Shown here piece by piece: positions 25,092 through 33,208 of a DNA stretch of 64,000 bases. The DNA lies in NCBI RefSeq assembly GCF_007859755.1, contig NZ_SJPF01000001.1, positions 784,734-848,733 on the forward strand, read 5' to 3'. The stretch comes from Blastopirellula retiformator (lineage in GTDB: Bacteria > Planctomycetota > Planctomycetia > Pirellulales > Pirellulaceae). Both the position numbers and the translations under genes were made by a program. Each line of letters begins with the position of its first letter. The first letter of the stretch is position 1. Under the pieces are notes generated by a model. It made no database searches. It was not told where the DNA came from and worked only from the letters and a program-made list of their open reading frames with translations.

Positions 25092-27197
25092 TTACCAATC
25101 TCGGTCGACGGGCACATAGCGGCGTTGCGCTTCGTGCTGGTTTTGCAAACGTCGCATCAGTTCGCGATCACGGACCGACTGCAGCAACTTTTGAGCTTCC
25201 TCCTTGGTCATCGGACGGGCGTCTTGCGGTTCGCCGGCGTCATCATGACCAAACTGGGGAACTCCGCTCGGCTGACCTTCCTGGTCTTGCGGCTCCTCTT
25301 GCTGCATCTCTTCCGACGATTGACCGGACGATTGCTGTTGGTCCTGCTGTTGGTCTTGTTGTTGGTCTTGTTGTTGGTCTTGTTGTTGGTCCTGTTGTTG
25401 GTCCTGTTGTTGATCCTGTTGTTGATCCTGTTGTTGATCCTGTTGTTGATCCTGTTGTTGATCCTGTTGTTGATCCTGTTGTTGGTCCTGCTGCTGATCC
25501 TGCTGCTGATCCTGCTGTTGGTCTTGTTGCTGATCCTGTTGTTGGTCCTGTTGTTGGTCCTGTTGTTGGTCCTGTTGTTGGTCCTGTTGTTGGTCCTGTT
25601 GTTGGTCCTGTTGTTGGTCCTGTTGTTGGTCCTGTTGTTGGTCTTGTTGTTGGTCTTGTTGTTGGTCTTGTTGTTGGTCTTGTTGTTGGTCTTGTTGCTC
25701 TTCCTGTTGCAGTTGGTCGATCAGCATCTGGGCAAGTTGGGCGTTGGCTCGGGCATCGCCGTCGGCAGGGTTGGCGGCCAGGGCGCTGCGGTAGTGTCCC
25801 AAGGCCGAGTTCAATCGCTCAATCGCGGCCGGTTTGTCTCGCTGGGCCAATTGCACCGCTTCGGCATAATCGCAATTGCCGAGGTTGTAGCGGGCTTTGG
25901 CTCGCAGGGCTTCGTCTCCTTCGGCAACGCTGCGGGAAAGCAGTTCGCGGGCCTGGCCGACTTGGCCGCTGCGGTATTGGGCGACCGCCTGGTTGTAAAG
26001 CAGTTCTGGCGTTTCCGGCATGTCGGCCATCAGGGCTTGGTCGTCGCCAATCGCCGCTTGAGCGCCATCGGCTTCGACCGTTTGGCTTTCCGTCGGACTG
26101 GCGGCCGCCACGTTGGTGGCCAGCATCAGCAAGACCAGCCCGGCTGCCGCTCCCTTGCCGCCAATTGCGCGGTAGGCGGAACGAAGCGGCAGCACGGCGC
26201 CGGCCGACGCGGGGAGAAAAGCGTCGATCAACAGGAGCATCAGCGCCGCGCCGATGAACCATTGATAGCGGGGGATGTAACTGTGAATGCGGGCCGTCTC
26301 GAAGTCGTGCGCTTCGACCTGCTGCACGTAGCTGCGGTAGACCTGATCCATGGCGACTTGTTTGGTTCCGGCCGGAATGTAGGCGCCGCCGCCGCTCAGA
26401 GCGACTTGCTTGAGCGTGGTCCCGTCGAGCTTCGACCAGACCTGCTGGCCTTCGTATTCGACGAACGAGCGAGCCGTTTGATCGTCGGGAATGCGGGCGC
26501 CTTGCTCCATGTCGCCAAGGCCGACGGTGAAGATGCGGATTTCCCGCTCATCATGCAGTCGCTGGGCGACTTCGATCGGGGCGCTTTCCTGGTCTTCGCC
26601 ATCGGTAAAGACGACGATCGCCTGGTGGTTGCCGGTTTGATCAAGGAATCCGTTGGCGGCCGCCTGAAGCGCGTCGCCCAGTCGCGACCCGCCGACGGCG
26701 ACGTCATGCGGACCGACTTCGGCCAACGTCTTTTTGAAGTCGTGGTGATGGCTGGTCAGGGGAACCATCTGCCGCGAGTCGCCGGCAAAGACGACCAGGC
26801 CGACGCGATCCCCCGGCATGGCGTCCATCATGTCTTCGATTTGTTGCTTGGCGCGGGCCAGTCGCGTGGGCGTAGCGTCTTCGGCCAGCATCGAGCGGGA
26901 GACGTCGAGCACGAACATCACCTCGATGCCGCGCTGCGGCACTTCTCGCCAGATCTTGCCCCAGCGAACGTCGACCAGGGCCAGCACTATGGCGATCATG
27001 GCGCCGACGACCAGCACGCTCTTCGCCAGCCGGCGTCGCGTGCTGCTGGCGGCGGCGAAGCGGTGGATCAGGTTGGCCGTGGCGAAACGAGCCAGGGCTC
27101 GCCGCCGGGCGATCGTCGCGATGACGAGAACGACGATCGCCGCGGCGACCAACCACAACCAGGAAAGGCTTAACAGACTTCCGACTTGAATATCCAT
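25092..27197 (-). CDS. BatB/BatC-like VWA-TPR membrane protein with a long DQQQ repeat
   Basis: A 701-residue protein. Two N-terminal membrane segments flank a short loop, then a VWA domain with MIDAS residues (FVLDVSRSML, then AVGGSRLGDAL and VFTDGEDQES), then a third membrane segment (WFIGAALMLLLIDAFLPA) and a hydrophobic segment (GLVLLMLATNVAAA). TPR-like sequence follows (ELLYNQAVAQYRSGQVGQA, YRSALAANPADGDARANAQLA). Residues about 500-625 are an almost pure DQQQ repeat of about 30 copies, followed by a short acidic tail. VWA plus TPR is the BatB/BatC combination. Confidence 0.85.
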   Translation of the reverse strand: MDIQVGSLLSLSWLWLVAAAIVVLVIATIARRRALARFATANLIHRFAAASSTRRRLAKSVLVVGAMIAIVLALVDVRWGKIWREVPQRGIEVMFVLDVSRSMLAEDATPTRLARAKQQIEDMMDAMPGDRVGLVVFAGDSRQMVPLTSHHHDFKKTLAEVGPHDVAVGGSRLGDALQAAANGFLDQTGNHQAIVVFTDGEDQESAPIEVAQRLHDEREIRIFTVGLGDMEQGARIPDDQTARSFVEYEGQQVWSKLDGTTLKQVALSGGGAYIPAGTKQVAMDQVYRSYVQQVEAHDFETARIHSYIPRYQWFIGAALMLLLIDAFLPASAGAVLPLRSAYRAIGGKGAAAGLVLLMLATNVAAASPTESQTVEADGAQAAIGDDQALMADMPETPELLYNQAVAQYRSGQVGQARELLSRSVAEGDEALRAKARYNLGNCDYAEAVQLAQRDKPAAIERLNSALGHYRSALAANPADGDARANAQLAQMLIDQLQQEEQQDQQQDQQQDQQQDQQQDQQQDQQQDQQQDQQQDQQQDQQQDQQQDQQQDQQQDQQQDQQQDQQQDQQQDQQQDQQQDQQQDQQQDQQQDQQQDQQQDQQQDQQQDQQQDQQQDQQQDQQQSSGQSSEEMQQEEPQDQEGQPSGVPQFGHDDAGEPQDARPMTKEEAQKLLQSVRDRELMRRLQNQHEAQRRYVPVDRDW
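25330..25700. repeat. 12-bp tandem repeat encoding (DQQQ)n
   Basis: About 30 tandem copies of a 12-base unit, on the plus strand variants of CTGTTGTTGGTC. Neighbouring copies differ only by synonymous changes (GTC/ATC, CTG/CTT, TTG/CTG), so the protein repeat DQQQ is kept while the DNA drifts. Blocks with the same variant are clustered, as expected from local expansion by slippage or unequal exchange. Confidence 0.95.
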
Positions 27198-27205
27198 GCG
27201 TTTCT

Positions 27206-28285
27206 TTACTCCGTAATCTTGCGATAGACGGTATTGCTCAGCAAAACCTCAGCGGCGATCAACCAGAACGCCAACAGCGCCAGCGGGGGCAAAGCCCACA
27301 TGCCGAGATGGATCGGCTCGATCGCCAACTCGCGGAAATCGACAAAGTGTTTCGCTTCGACGTGACTCTTCTCTAACTGATCGATCTCGTCGTAAATCTT
27401 TTCGAGCGAGGCGGTGTCGGTCGCTCGGAAGTATTGCCCGCCGGTCGCATCGGCGATCGACTTCAGCGTCGCCTCGTCGATGTTGACCTGGGCCATCTGG
27501 AATGAGGTCCGTCCGGTGAACGGATCGATGACCGGCACGGGAGCTTGTCCCTTGGTGCCGACGCCGATCGTGTAAACCTTCACGTCCATCGACGCAGCCA
27601 ATTCGGCGGCGACGATCGGATCGAGCTCGCCGGCGTTGTTTTCGCCATCGGTGAGCAGGATCACCACCTTGCTTTTCAGCTTCTGCTGATCCCCTTCGCT
27701 CAAGGCCGACAGCTTTTCAACCGCCAGGCCGAGGGCGTCGCCGATCGCGGTGCCGTCTTCGCTTCGCTCCATCGCGATCTTGGTTTGATCGAGCTGCTTG
27801 ATCATGTAGGGATGATCGAGCGTCGGAGGCGAAATACCGTCGGCATTGCGGGCAAAGGTGACCAAGCCGACCAGGTCGGTCGTGCGGCCCGCCAGTTGGT
27901 CGTCGCCCGCGATGAATTTGCCGGCGACGTCTTTGACGGCGGTCAAGCGATCGACCGGTTGACCGTCGACATCAAAGTCCATCGCCTGCATGCTGCCAGA
28001 GCGATCGACCACCATCTCGATGGCGATTCCTTCGCTGTCGACCACCGTCTGCTTGCGTCCCTCTTGCGGACGAGCCAGGCAGACGATCAGCAGGGCGATC
28101 GCCCCCAACCGCAGCGCGGCCGGAGCCCACTGCAGACGTTGTTTCCAACTTGGCGCCAGACCGGCCATCCAGTGGGTCGAACTAAAGGGAAGGGCCGATT
28201 TTCGCTTGCTGCCAAGCAACCGCCACGCAATCAGCGGGACAAGCAACAGCAACAGCAGAAACCAGGCTGAAGATCCATAAAACAT
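27206..28285 (-). CDS. batA: BatA-like VWA-domain membrane protein
   Basis: A 359-residue protein with two N-terminal membrane segments (AWFLLLLLLVPLIAWRLL; LRLGAIALLIVCLA), a VWA domain with an intact MIDAS (VDRSGSMQ, TDLVGLVTFA, LLTDGENNAGE) and a C-terminal membrane segment (GMWALPPLALLAFWLIAAEVLL). This is the BatA/CglB-like layout. It overlaps the next upstream gene by one base (28285) and lies eight bases before the BatB/BatC-like gene. In Bacteroides, Bat proteins are associated with aerotolerance; molecular roles are unresolved. Confidence 0.85.
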   Translation of the reverse strand: MFYGSSAWFLLLLLLVPLIAWRLLGSKRKSALPFSSTHWMAGLAPSWKQRLQWAPAALRLGAIALLIVCLARPQEGRKQTVVDSEGIAIEMVVDRSGSMQAMDFDVDGQPVDRLTAVKDVAGKFIAGDDQLAGRTTDLVGLVTFARNADGISPPTLDHPYMIKQLDQTKIAMERSEDGTAIGDALGLAVEKLSALSEGDQQKLKSKVVILLTDGENNAGELDPIVAAELAASMDVKVYTIGVGTKGQAPVPVIDPFTGRTSFQMAQVNIDEATLKSIADATGGQYFRATDTASLEKIYDEIDQLEKSHVEAKHFVDFRELAIEPIHLGMWALPPLALLAFWLIAAEVLLSNTVYRKITE

Positions 28286-29298
28286 TAGGCGTCCTCCTGG
28301 GGAGCGGCCTGCGAAGTTTCGCTCGGCTGCTGGTCGGCGGTTTGTTGGATGAATTGACGGGCACGGTCAATCGCCTGGTTGGCGTCCGACTGATCGGGCT
28401 CGAACTGGGCGAATTTCACCAGGTCGGCCAGCGACAGGAAGACCCGCAACATCGCTCGTTGCTGGCCGTGTAGCACGCTGCCGCTGGCCGCCTGGTCCAG
28501 GAACTCGTCGGTCGTCAACTTGGGCGCGGCGATGTCAAACTGCTGTTCGACATAATTCCGCACGATGTTGGTCAAGCGAACGTAAAACTGTTCGGTCTGT
28601 CCGGCCCGCAGCAAGTCGGAGCGACGCAGCGCTTCTAAGTCGGCCAAGGCCTGGGCTTGCGGCGAACGTTTGCCGTTGCGACTGGGCCAAACCAACAGCG
28701 CGGCGCCGGCCAAGGCCAGAACCGCGCCGCCGCCGAGCGATCCGTACAGCCAGGCGTTGCTGGGGGACTCGTCGACCGGCAATTCCACAACTCCCTTGAT
28801 ATCGCGGAACTGCAGCGGATCGGGCGTGCCTTCCAAACTGCTGGTGATGGTGACGCTCAGCGGCGACGACTGAGCGATATCGCTGGTCGGGGACGCGGTT
28901 CGGGTGTCGGAATAAGCGATGGTGATCGGTGGAATTGACTGTTCGCCGGGAGTAAGGCTTTCGAGCTGATAGCGGCGGATCCATTGTCGCCCTTCGGCCG
29001 TTGGCAGGTCGGGCGCGTCTTGCGTGCCAAGGACGTTGAAGGTCCCCAGCTTCGCTTGCTCTTGCGGTAAGGTGACTAACACATTTTCGGGGACGTCGAC
29101 CTTCAGGGTCAGCGTCACTGGTTCGGCGATCTGAGCGGTCTCTTGGTCAACCGTCGCCGTCACCGAGACGGGGCCGTCGGTCGACGTCCGCGTGATCGCC
29201 GCGGCGTCGGCGCTGGCGCAGAACAGCGCGAGCAGCAGAGCGGCGCAAGCGGTCTGACGAATCGCCGACAGCAGCGGAGGCGAAGTGAGGAATTTCAT
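28285..29298 (-). CDS. Bat-operon membrane protein with Ig-like domain (short BatD-like/DUF4381-like)
   Basis: A 337-residue protein with a signal peptide (ACAALLLALFCASADA). Residues about 40-155 resemble a BatD Ig-like repeat (VTLTLKVDVPENVLV, LTPGEQSIPPITIAYSD). One membrane segment lies at about 185-207 (YGSLGGGAVLALAGAALLVW), followed by a cytoplasmic helical domain (LRAGQTEQFYVRLTNIVRNYVEQQFDI, TTDEFL) of the kind found in DUF4381 proteins of MoxR operons. It overlaps the DUF58 stop by four bases and BatA by one base, so it is clearly co-translated with them. Confidence 0.75.
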   Translation of the reverse strand: MKFLTSPPLLSAIRQTACAALLLALFCASADAAAITRTSTDGPVSVTATVDQETAQIAEPVTLTLKVDVPENVLVTLPQEQAKLGTFNVLGTQDAPDLPTAEGRQWIRRYQLESLTPGEQSIPPITIAYSDTRTASPTSDIAQSSPLSVTITSSLEGTPDPLQFRDIKGVVELPVDESPSNAWLYGSLGGGAVLALAGAALLVWPSRNGKRSPQAQALADLEALRRSDLLRAGQTEQFYVRLTNIVRNYVEQQFDIAAPKLTTDEFLDQAASGSVLHGQQRAMLRVFLSLADLVKFAQFEPDQSDANQAIDRARQFIQQTADQQPSETSQAAPQEDA

Positions 29299-30170
29299 CG
29301 ACGGCGCTCCCGTTGGTGGAAGAATTTTTGCAGGGGATCGGCGAAGTCTTCGCCAGTAAATACGTGAATCGGATCGAGGCCTAGCTTCTTGAACGTCTGA
29401 TCGCGCCGCTCGGCAATCTCTTGGGCTCGCTCGGCGTAAATCTGGCGAACGCGGCTGTTGGAGGTGTCGACCAGCACCGTCTCGCCCGATTCGGCGTCGT
29501 ACAGGTCGAGCAGCCCGACGTTGGGCAGTTCAAACTCGCGACGGTCCGACACGACGATCGGAATGACGTCATGCTTTCGCCGGGCGATCTTTAGCGGACG
29601 CTCGTAGTCATCGTCTTGAAAGTCGCTGACGACGAACGCGATCGAGCGGCGTTTGGCGGTGTGGTTTAGGTGCTCCAAGGCTCGCGACAAGTTGGTCCCT
29701 TGTCCGATCGGTTGACAGTAAAGCAGCTCGCGGATGACCCGCAGGACATGCCGCGAACCGCTGCGGGGGGGAATCGCTTTTTCGATATCGTCGGTGAACA
29801 AGGTCAACGCGACCTTGTCGTTGTTCCGGATGGCCGAGAAGGCGAGCGTAGCGCCTAGTTCGGCGACCAACTCACGCTTCGACTGCCAATGCGTCCCCAG
29901 GCCTTGCGAAGCGCTGAGGTCGACCAACAGCGTGACGGTCAGCTGACGCTCTTCGCGGAACAACTTGACGAACGGTTCGCCGGTTCGCGCGGTCACGTTC
30001 CAGTCGATCGCCCGGACGTCGTCGCCAATGCGGTAGGGGCGAACTTCTTCAAACTCGACCCCACGGCCTTTGAAGGCGGAGTGGTATTGGCCGGCGAGCA
30101 GGTTCTCGGCCAGATGCGACGTGCGAATCTGGATTCGCCGGATCTTTTGTAAAACTTCGCGAGGGATCAT
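29295..30170 (-). CDS. DUF58-domain protein
   Basis: A 291-residue cytoplasmic protein, complete for the DUF58 family. It has the signature GRGVEFEEVRPYRIGDDVRAIDWNVTAR followed by a VWA-like fold (LLVDLSASQG, VALTLFTDDIEKAIPPRSG, IAFVVSDFQDDDYERPL). DUF58 proteins accompany MoxR ATPases and VWA proteins as a chaperone-like assembly module. It follows the moxR gene by about 110 bases that contain the palindrome at 30232-30260. Confidence 0.9.
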   Translation of the reverse strand: MIPREVLQKIRRIQIRTSHLAENLLAGQYHSAFKGRGVEFEEVRPYRIGDDVRAIDWNVTARTGEPFVKLFREERQLTVTLLVDLSASQGLGTHWQSKRELVAELGATLAFSAIRNNDKVALTLFTDDIEKAIPPRSGSRHVLRVIRELLYCQPIGQGTNLSRALEHLNHTAKRRSIAFVVSDFQDDDYERPLKIARRKHDVIPIVVSDRREFELPNVGLLDLYDAESGETVLVDTSNSRVRQIYAERAQEIAERRDQTFKKLGLDPIHVFTGEDFADPLQKFFHQRERRR

Positions 30171-30231
30171 GAGCTTTGACTTACAGGCATAGGGAAGTGG
30201 TGTTGCAAATGACTTTGACAGCCGCCGGGAA

Positions 30232-30260
30232 TTGGCTGCGGCCTACGAGGCCGCAGCCAA
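30232..30260. repeat. Perfect hairpin between moxR and DUF58 genes
   Basis: TTGGCTGCGGCCT (30232-30244) pairs perfectly with AGGCCGCAGCCAA (30248-30260), three-base loop ACG. There is no T-run, so it is not an ordinary terminator; it could stabilise mRNA, attenuate, or be a short mobile repeat. Confidence 0.7.
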
Positions 30261-30281
30261 CCCGCCAGCTTCCTCTTCGCT

Positions 30282-31298
30282 CTACGGGACCGCGACGTGA
30301 TCGAGGATCGATCGAACCACGTCGTCGGATGTTTTTTCTTCCGCTTCGGCTTCGTACGTGACGATCAACCGATGCCGCAGCACGTCGGGGGCGATCTCTT
30401 TGACGTCTCCCGGCACGACATAGCCGCGGCCGCATAGGAACGCGTTCGCTTTCGCCGCCAACGTCAGGCTGATCGTCGCACGGGGCGAGACGCCATACTG
30501 AATCAAGTCGGCCAGCGGCAAGCGGTAGGCGCCGGGATCGCGAGTCGCCATCACCAGGTCGACGATGTAGTCGCGAACCTTTTCGTCGACGTAAATCTGG
30601 TCAACCAAATCGCGGGCTCGCAGGATCTCTTCCGGCGATAGCGTTGGGTTCACCTCCATCGAGGTCTTGGTCTTCGACATCCGCTCGAGAATCTGGATCT
30701 CTTCGTCGCGAGTCGGATGGCCAACCAGGACCTTGAGCATGAACCGGTCCATCTGCGCTTCCGGCAGCGGGTAGGTTCCCTCTTGCTCGATCGGGTTTTG
30801 GGTCGCCATCACCAGGAACGGCTCTTCGAGCTTGTAGGTGTGGTGGCCGATCGTCACTTGGCGTTCCTGCATCGCTTCGAGCAGGGCGCTTTGCACCTTG
30901 GCCGGAGCGCGGTTGATTTCGTCCGCCAAGATTAGGTTCGAGAAAATTGGTCCTTTCTGAATCGCAAAGTCTTGTTGTTGGGGACGGTAAATCTGCGTCC
31001 CGATCAAGTCGGCCGGCAGCAAGTCTGGGGTAAATTGGATCCGCTGAAAGTCGGTGCTGATTCCTTTCGCCAAGCAAGCGACGGCGGTCGTCTTCGCCAG
31101 ACCAGGCACGCCTTCGATCAACAGGTGACCGTTGGTCAACAAACCAACCTGCATGCGATGAATCAGTTGTCGCTGGCCGACGATGACCCGCCCGATTTCA
31201 TCGAGCAACCGGCGGAACGGAGTACTGCGAATCTTGATTTCTTCCGTCAGTTCGTTGATCCGATCATGAGCGGAGGGAGTGGAGTTAACAGTCGCCAT
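30282..31298 (-). CDS. moxR: MoxR-family AAA+ ATPase
   Basis: A 338-residue ATPase starting MATVNSTPSAHDRINEL at 31298. Walker A is LIEGVPGLAKTTA, Walker B is LILADEINRAPAKVQSALLEAMQE, sensor 1 is VMATQNPIEQEGTYPLPEAQMDRFM. The usual MoxR lid domain follows (AILRDLVDQIYVDEKVRDY, YVVPGDVKEIAPDVLRHRL). It is probably a chaperone acting on the VWA proteins encoded downstream. It is the first gene of the minus-strand MoxR/Bat operon. An in-frame extension to 31409 looks untranslated. Confidence 0.9.
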   Translation of the reverse strand: MATVNSTPSAHDRINELTEEIKIRSTPFRRLLDEIGRVIVGQRQLIHRMQVGLLTNGHLLIEGVPGLAKTTAVACLAKGISTDFQRIQFTPDLLPADLIGTQIYRPQQQDFAIQKGPIFSNLILADEINRAPAKVQSALLEAMQERQVTIGHHTYKLEEPFLVMATQNPIEQEGTYPLPEAQMDRFMLKVLVGHPTRDEEIQILERMSKTKTSMEVNPTLSPEEILRARDLVDQIYVDEKVRDYIVDLVMATRDPGAYRLPLADLIQYGVSPRATISLTLAAKANAFLCGRGYVVPGDVKEIAPDVLRHRLIVTYEAEAEEKTSDDVVRSILDHVAVP

Positions 31299-31602
31299 GG
31301 GAAAGCCTCGAAGAAAGTGGTGAGCAGGGCAAAAACGCCGCAGCGTGAATGATTCAAATCGATTGCGGAAATTGGGGACGCGAGCGGTTCGCGTCGTGTG
31401 GCTCACCAAAATGCAACCGCCGTGCCAAAGCCGTTTGGCCCTAGAAAACAGGGGTTTTCGCCGTTTTCGGACGAAGGAGCTGGGGCATTTTGCCCCACGC
31501 CGTCAGAATGCCCCAATTGGAAGAGATGGGGCCCAGAAAACTGGCGCCATGTTCTTATCGCGTTTTCGCCAGAAGAGCATGTCTTCAATACGTTCTGGCA
31601 GG
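31299..31602. other. Leader/promoter region of the MoxR/Bat operon with GGGGCA/TGCCCC motifs
   Basis: No convincing gene. TGGGGCA at 31481 and TGCCCCA at 31491 form a compact hairpin, and TGCCCCA at 31509 with TGGGGC at about 31527 form another. Four copies of one motif in alternating orientation within 50 bases could be an operator or mRNA structure. A clear promoter was not recognised. Confidence 0.4.
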
Positions 31603-31760
31603 ACCTAACCGTCCGTTGATTTTCTCGACGGACTGCGTGATCGCACGGATGCGATCCCAAAATAACGACGTAAGTCGTTATTTTGCGAGCCGCGAAGAGC
31701 TATGCTCTGAGCCTCGCGAGGTTGAAAAATGCCACGATGGCATTTTTCAACAGGCAGCTA
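31603..31760 (-). repeat. 155-bp multi-hairpin dispersed repeat, copy D
   Basis: Reverse-oriented copy of the element seen three times at 60931-62104. It contains, in order on the plus strand, GTCCGTTGATTTTCTCGACG with its own hairpin, a GATCGCA...TGCGATC hairpin, AAAATAACGACGTAAGTCGT with TATTTT, GCGAGCCGCGAAGAGC, and TTGAAAAATGCCA/TGGCATTTTTCAA. Any reading frames across it are accidental. Confidence 0.85.
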
Positions 31761-31834
31761 AGACATGCTTACTTGGCGAAGACGCCGTGAAAGATGGCGC
31801 CAAGGGACAAGAGTATCTCGCGAAAGAACTTGGC

Positions 31835-33208
31835 CTACTCGTCGACGCCGTATTGCTTCAGCTTGCGATAGAGCGTTTTGCGATCGAGTCCCAGTACCTG
31901 GGCGGCGAGCGATTTGTTGTTGTCGACCGCTTGCAGCACGTGCAGGATATACCGCCGCTCGACTTCCTGCATCGAAGCGAGTTCGCTCGGGTCATCGCCG
32001 CCGATAAAGACCTGCGCACTGCGATAATCGCGGATCTTCTCGGGCAAGTCGTCAACCGCGATCTTTTCAAACGGGGTCAGGGCGACCGCCCGCTCCATGA
32101 CGTTTCGCAGCTCGCGAACATTGCCGGGCCACGAGTAGTTCAGCAGTCGCTCGGCGGCCGGATCAGAAATACCCAGGACATTCCGCTGCGAACGCTTGCC
32201 GGCCTGTTCGATAAACCGCTGGGCCAGCAGCAGCGTGTCGGTGCCGCGAGCCCGCAGTGGCGGCAGATCGAGCTGAATGACGTTGATCCGGTAGAACAAG
32301 TCTTCGCGAAACCGTCCTTCTTCCACTTCGGTCAGCAAGTCGCGGTTAGTCGCCGTGATCAGACGAACGTTAAACGGCACTTCCTGATCGCCGCCGACCG
32401 GACGGACGACGCTTTCCTCGAGTGCCCGTAACAGCTTCGGCTGCATCGCCAGCGGCAGTTCGCCGATTTCGTCGAGGAAGAGTGCGCCTCCTTCGGCCTG
32501 CAGAAACAAACCGCGCCGTTCCGCTTTGGCGTCGGTGAAGGCGCCTTTGGCGTGACCGAACAATTCGCTCTCAAGCAGCGTCTCTGGCAACGCGGCGCAG
32601 TTGACCGGCACGAAGGGACCGCTGCTGCGGTGACTGGTCCGATGAATCGACCGGGCGACCAGCTCTTTGCCAGTTCCGCTTTCGCCGCAGACCAACACCG
32701 AGGCTTCGGTCGTTGCGATCCGAGCGATCTGGTCGTAAAGCTTCGCCATCACCGGGCTGCCGCCGACCATCTCTTCAAAGTGCCCCCCTTGCGCCGCTTC
32801 CTCGCTAAGGACCTTCACCTTCTCCTGCAACTCGCGATGTTTGACGGCGCGGGAGAGGGTCAGGGCCAGCAGTTCCATTTCGATCGGCTTGGTGACAAAG
32901 TCATACGCCCCGGCGCGAATTGCGGCGACGGCCGTTTCGAGACTGCCAAACGCGGTCATTACGATTACCGGAATGTCAGGGCGATTGGCGGTGACGCGCT
33001 CGCACAGTTCCGTACCGCTCATCCCTTTCATACGGAGATCGGTCAACAGGACGTCAAAATCCTGCGTCTTGACCAGATCAAGCGCTTCGTCGGCCGACGT
33101 CCGCCAGGTGGGCTGAAAGCCACGGAGCCGCAAGTCGGTCTCCAGCAGCTGGCACATGTTCGCTTCGTCGTCGACGATCAAGACTCGTCCACAGTTGTTC
33201 GCTTCCAT
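31835..33208 (-). CDS. Sigma-54-dependent response regulator, NtrC family
   Basis: A 457-residue regulator. Receiver domain at 1-125 with phosphoacceptor Asp in VLLTDLRMKG, and VMTAFGS and TKPIE completing the site. AAA+ sigma-54 domain at about 145-380: Walker [20 protein letters not shown] (GAFTDA in place of the usual GAFTGA), Walker B GGALFLDEIGELP, then TATNRDL. The C-terminal Fis-type helix-turn-helix is HVLQAVDNNKSLAAQVLGLDRKTLYRKLKQYG. It starts one base after the histidine kinase stop and is its likely partner. Target genes are not evident. Confidence 0.9.
   Translation of the reverse strand: MEANNCGRVLIVDDEANMCQLLETDLRLRGFQPTWRTSADEALDLVKTQDFDVLLTDLRMKGMSGTELCERVTANRPDIPVIVMTAFGSLETAVAAIRAGAYDFVTKPIEMELLALTLSRAVKHRELQEKVKVLSEEAAQGGHFEEMVGGSPVMAKLYDQIARIATTEASVLVCGESGTGKELVARSIHRTSHRSSGPFVPVNCAALPETLLESELFGHAKGAFTDAKAERRGLFLQAEGGALFLDEIGELPLAMQPKLLRALEESVVRPVGGDQEVPFNVRLITATNRDLLTEVEEGRFREDLFYRINVIQLDLPPLRARGTDTLLLAQRFIEQAGKRSQRNVLGISDPAAERLLNYSWPGNVRELRNVMERAVALTPFEKIAVDDLPEKIRDYRSAQVFIGGDDPSELASMQEVERRYILHVLQAVDNNKSLAAQVLGLDRKTLYRKLKQYGVDE

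Noticed and set aside
25079-26257. Plus-strand frame with VVGPVVG repeats
   Set aside because: Same 12-base repeat read in another frame; no coding evidence outside the repeat.
25125-27173. Long plus-strand open frame rich in LLLV repeats opposite the Bat gene
   Set aside because: It is the complement of the DQQQ tract and of a clear VWA/TPR gene; the repeats keep several frames open. No start signal or domain is present.
31490-32431. Plus-strand frame covering repeat copy D and the response-regulator gene
   Set aside because: The left part is the dispersed repeat and the right part is the complement of a well-supported NtrC-family gene.
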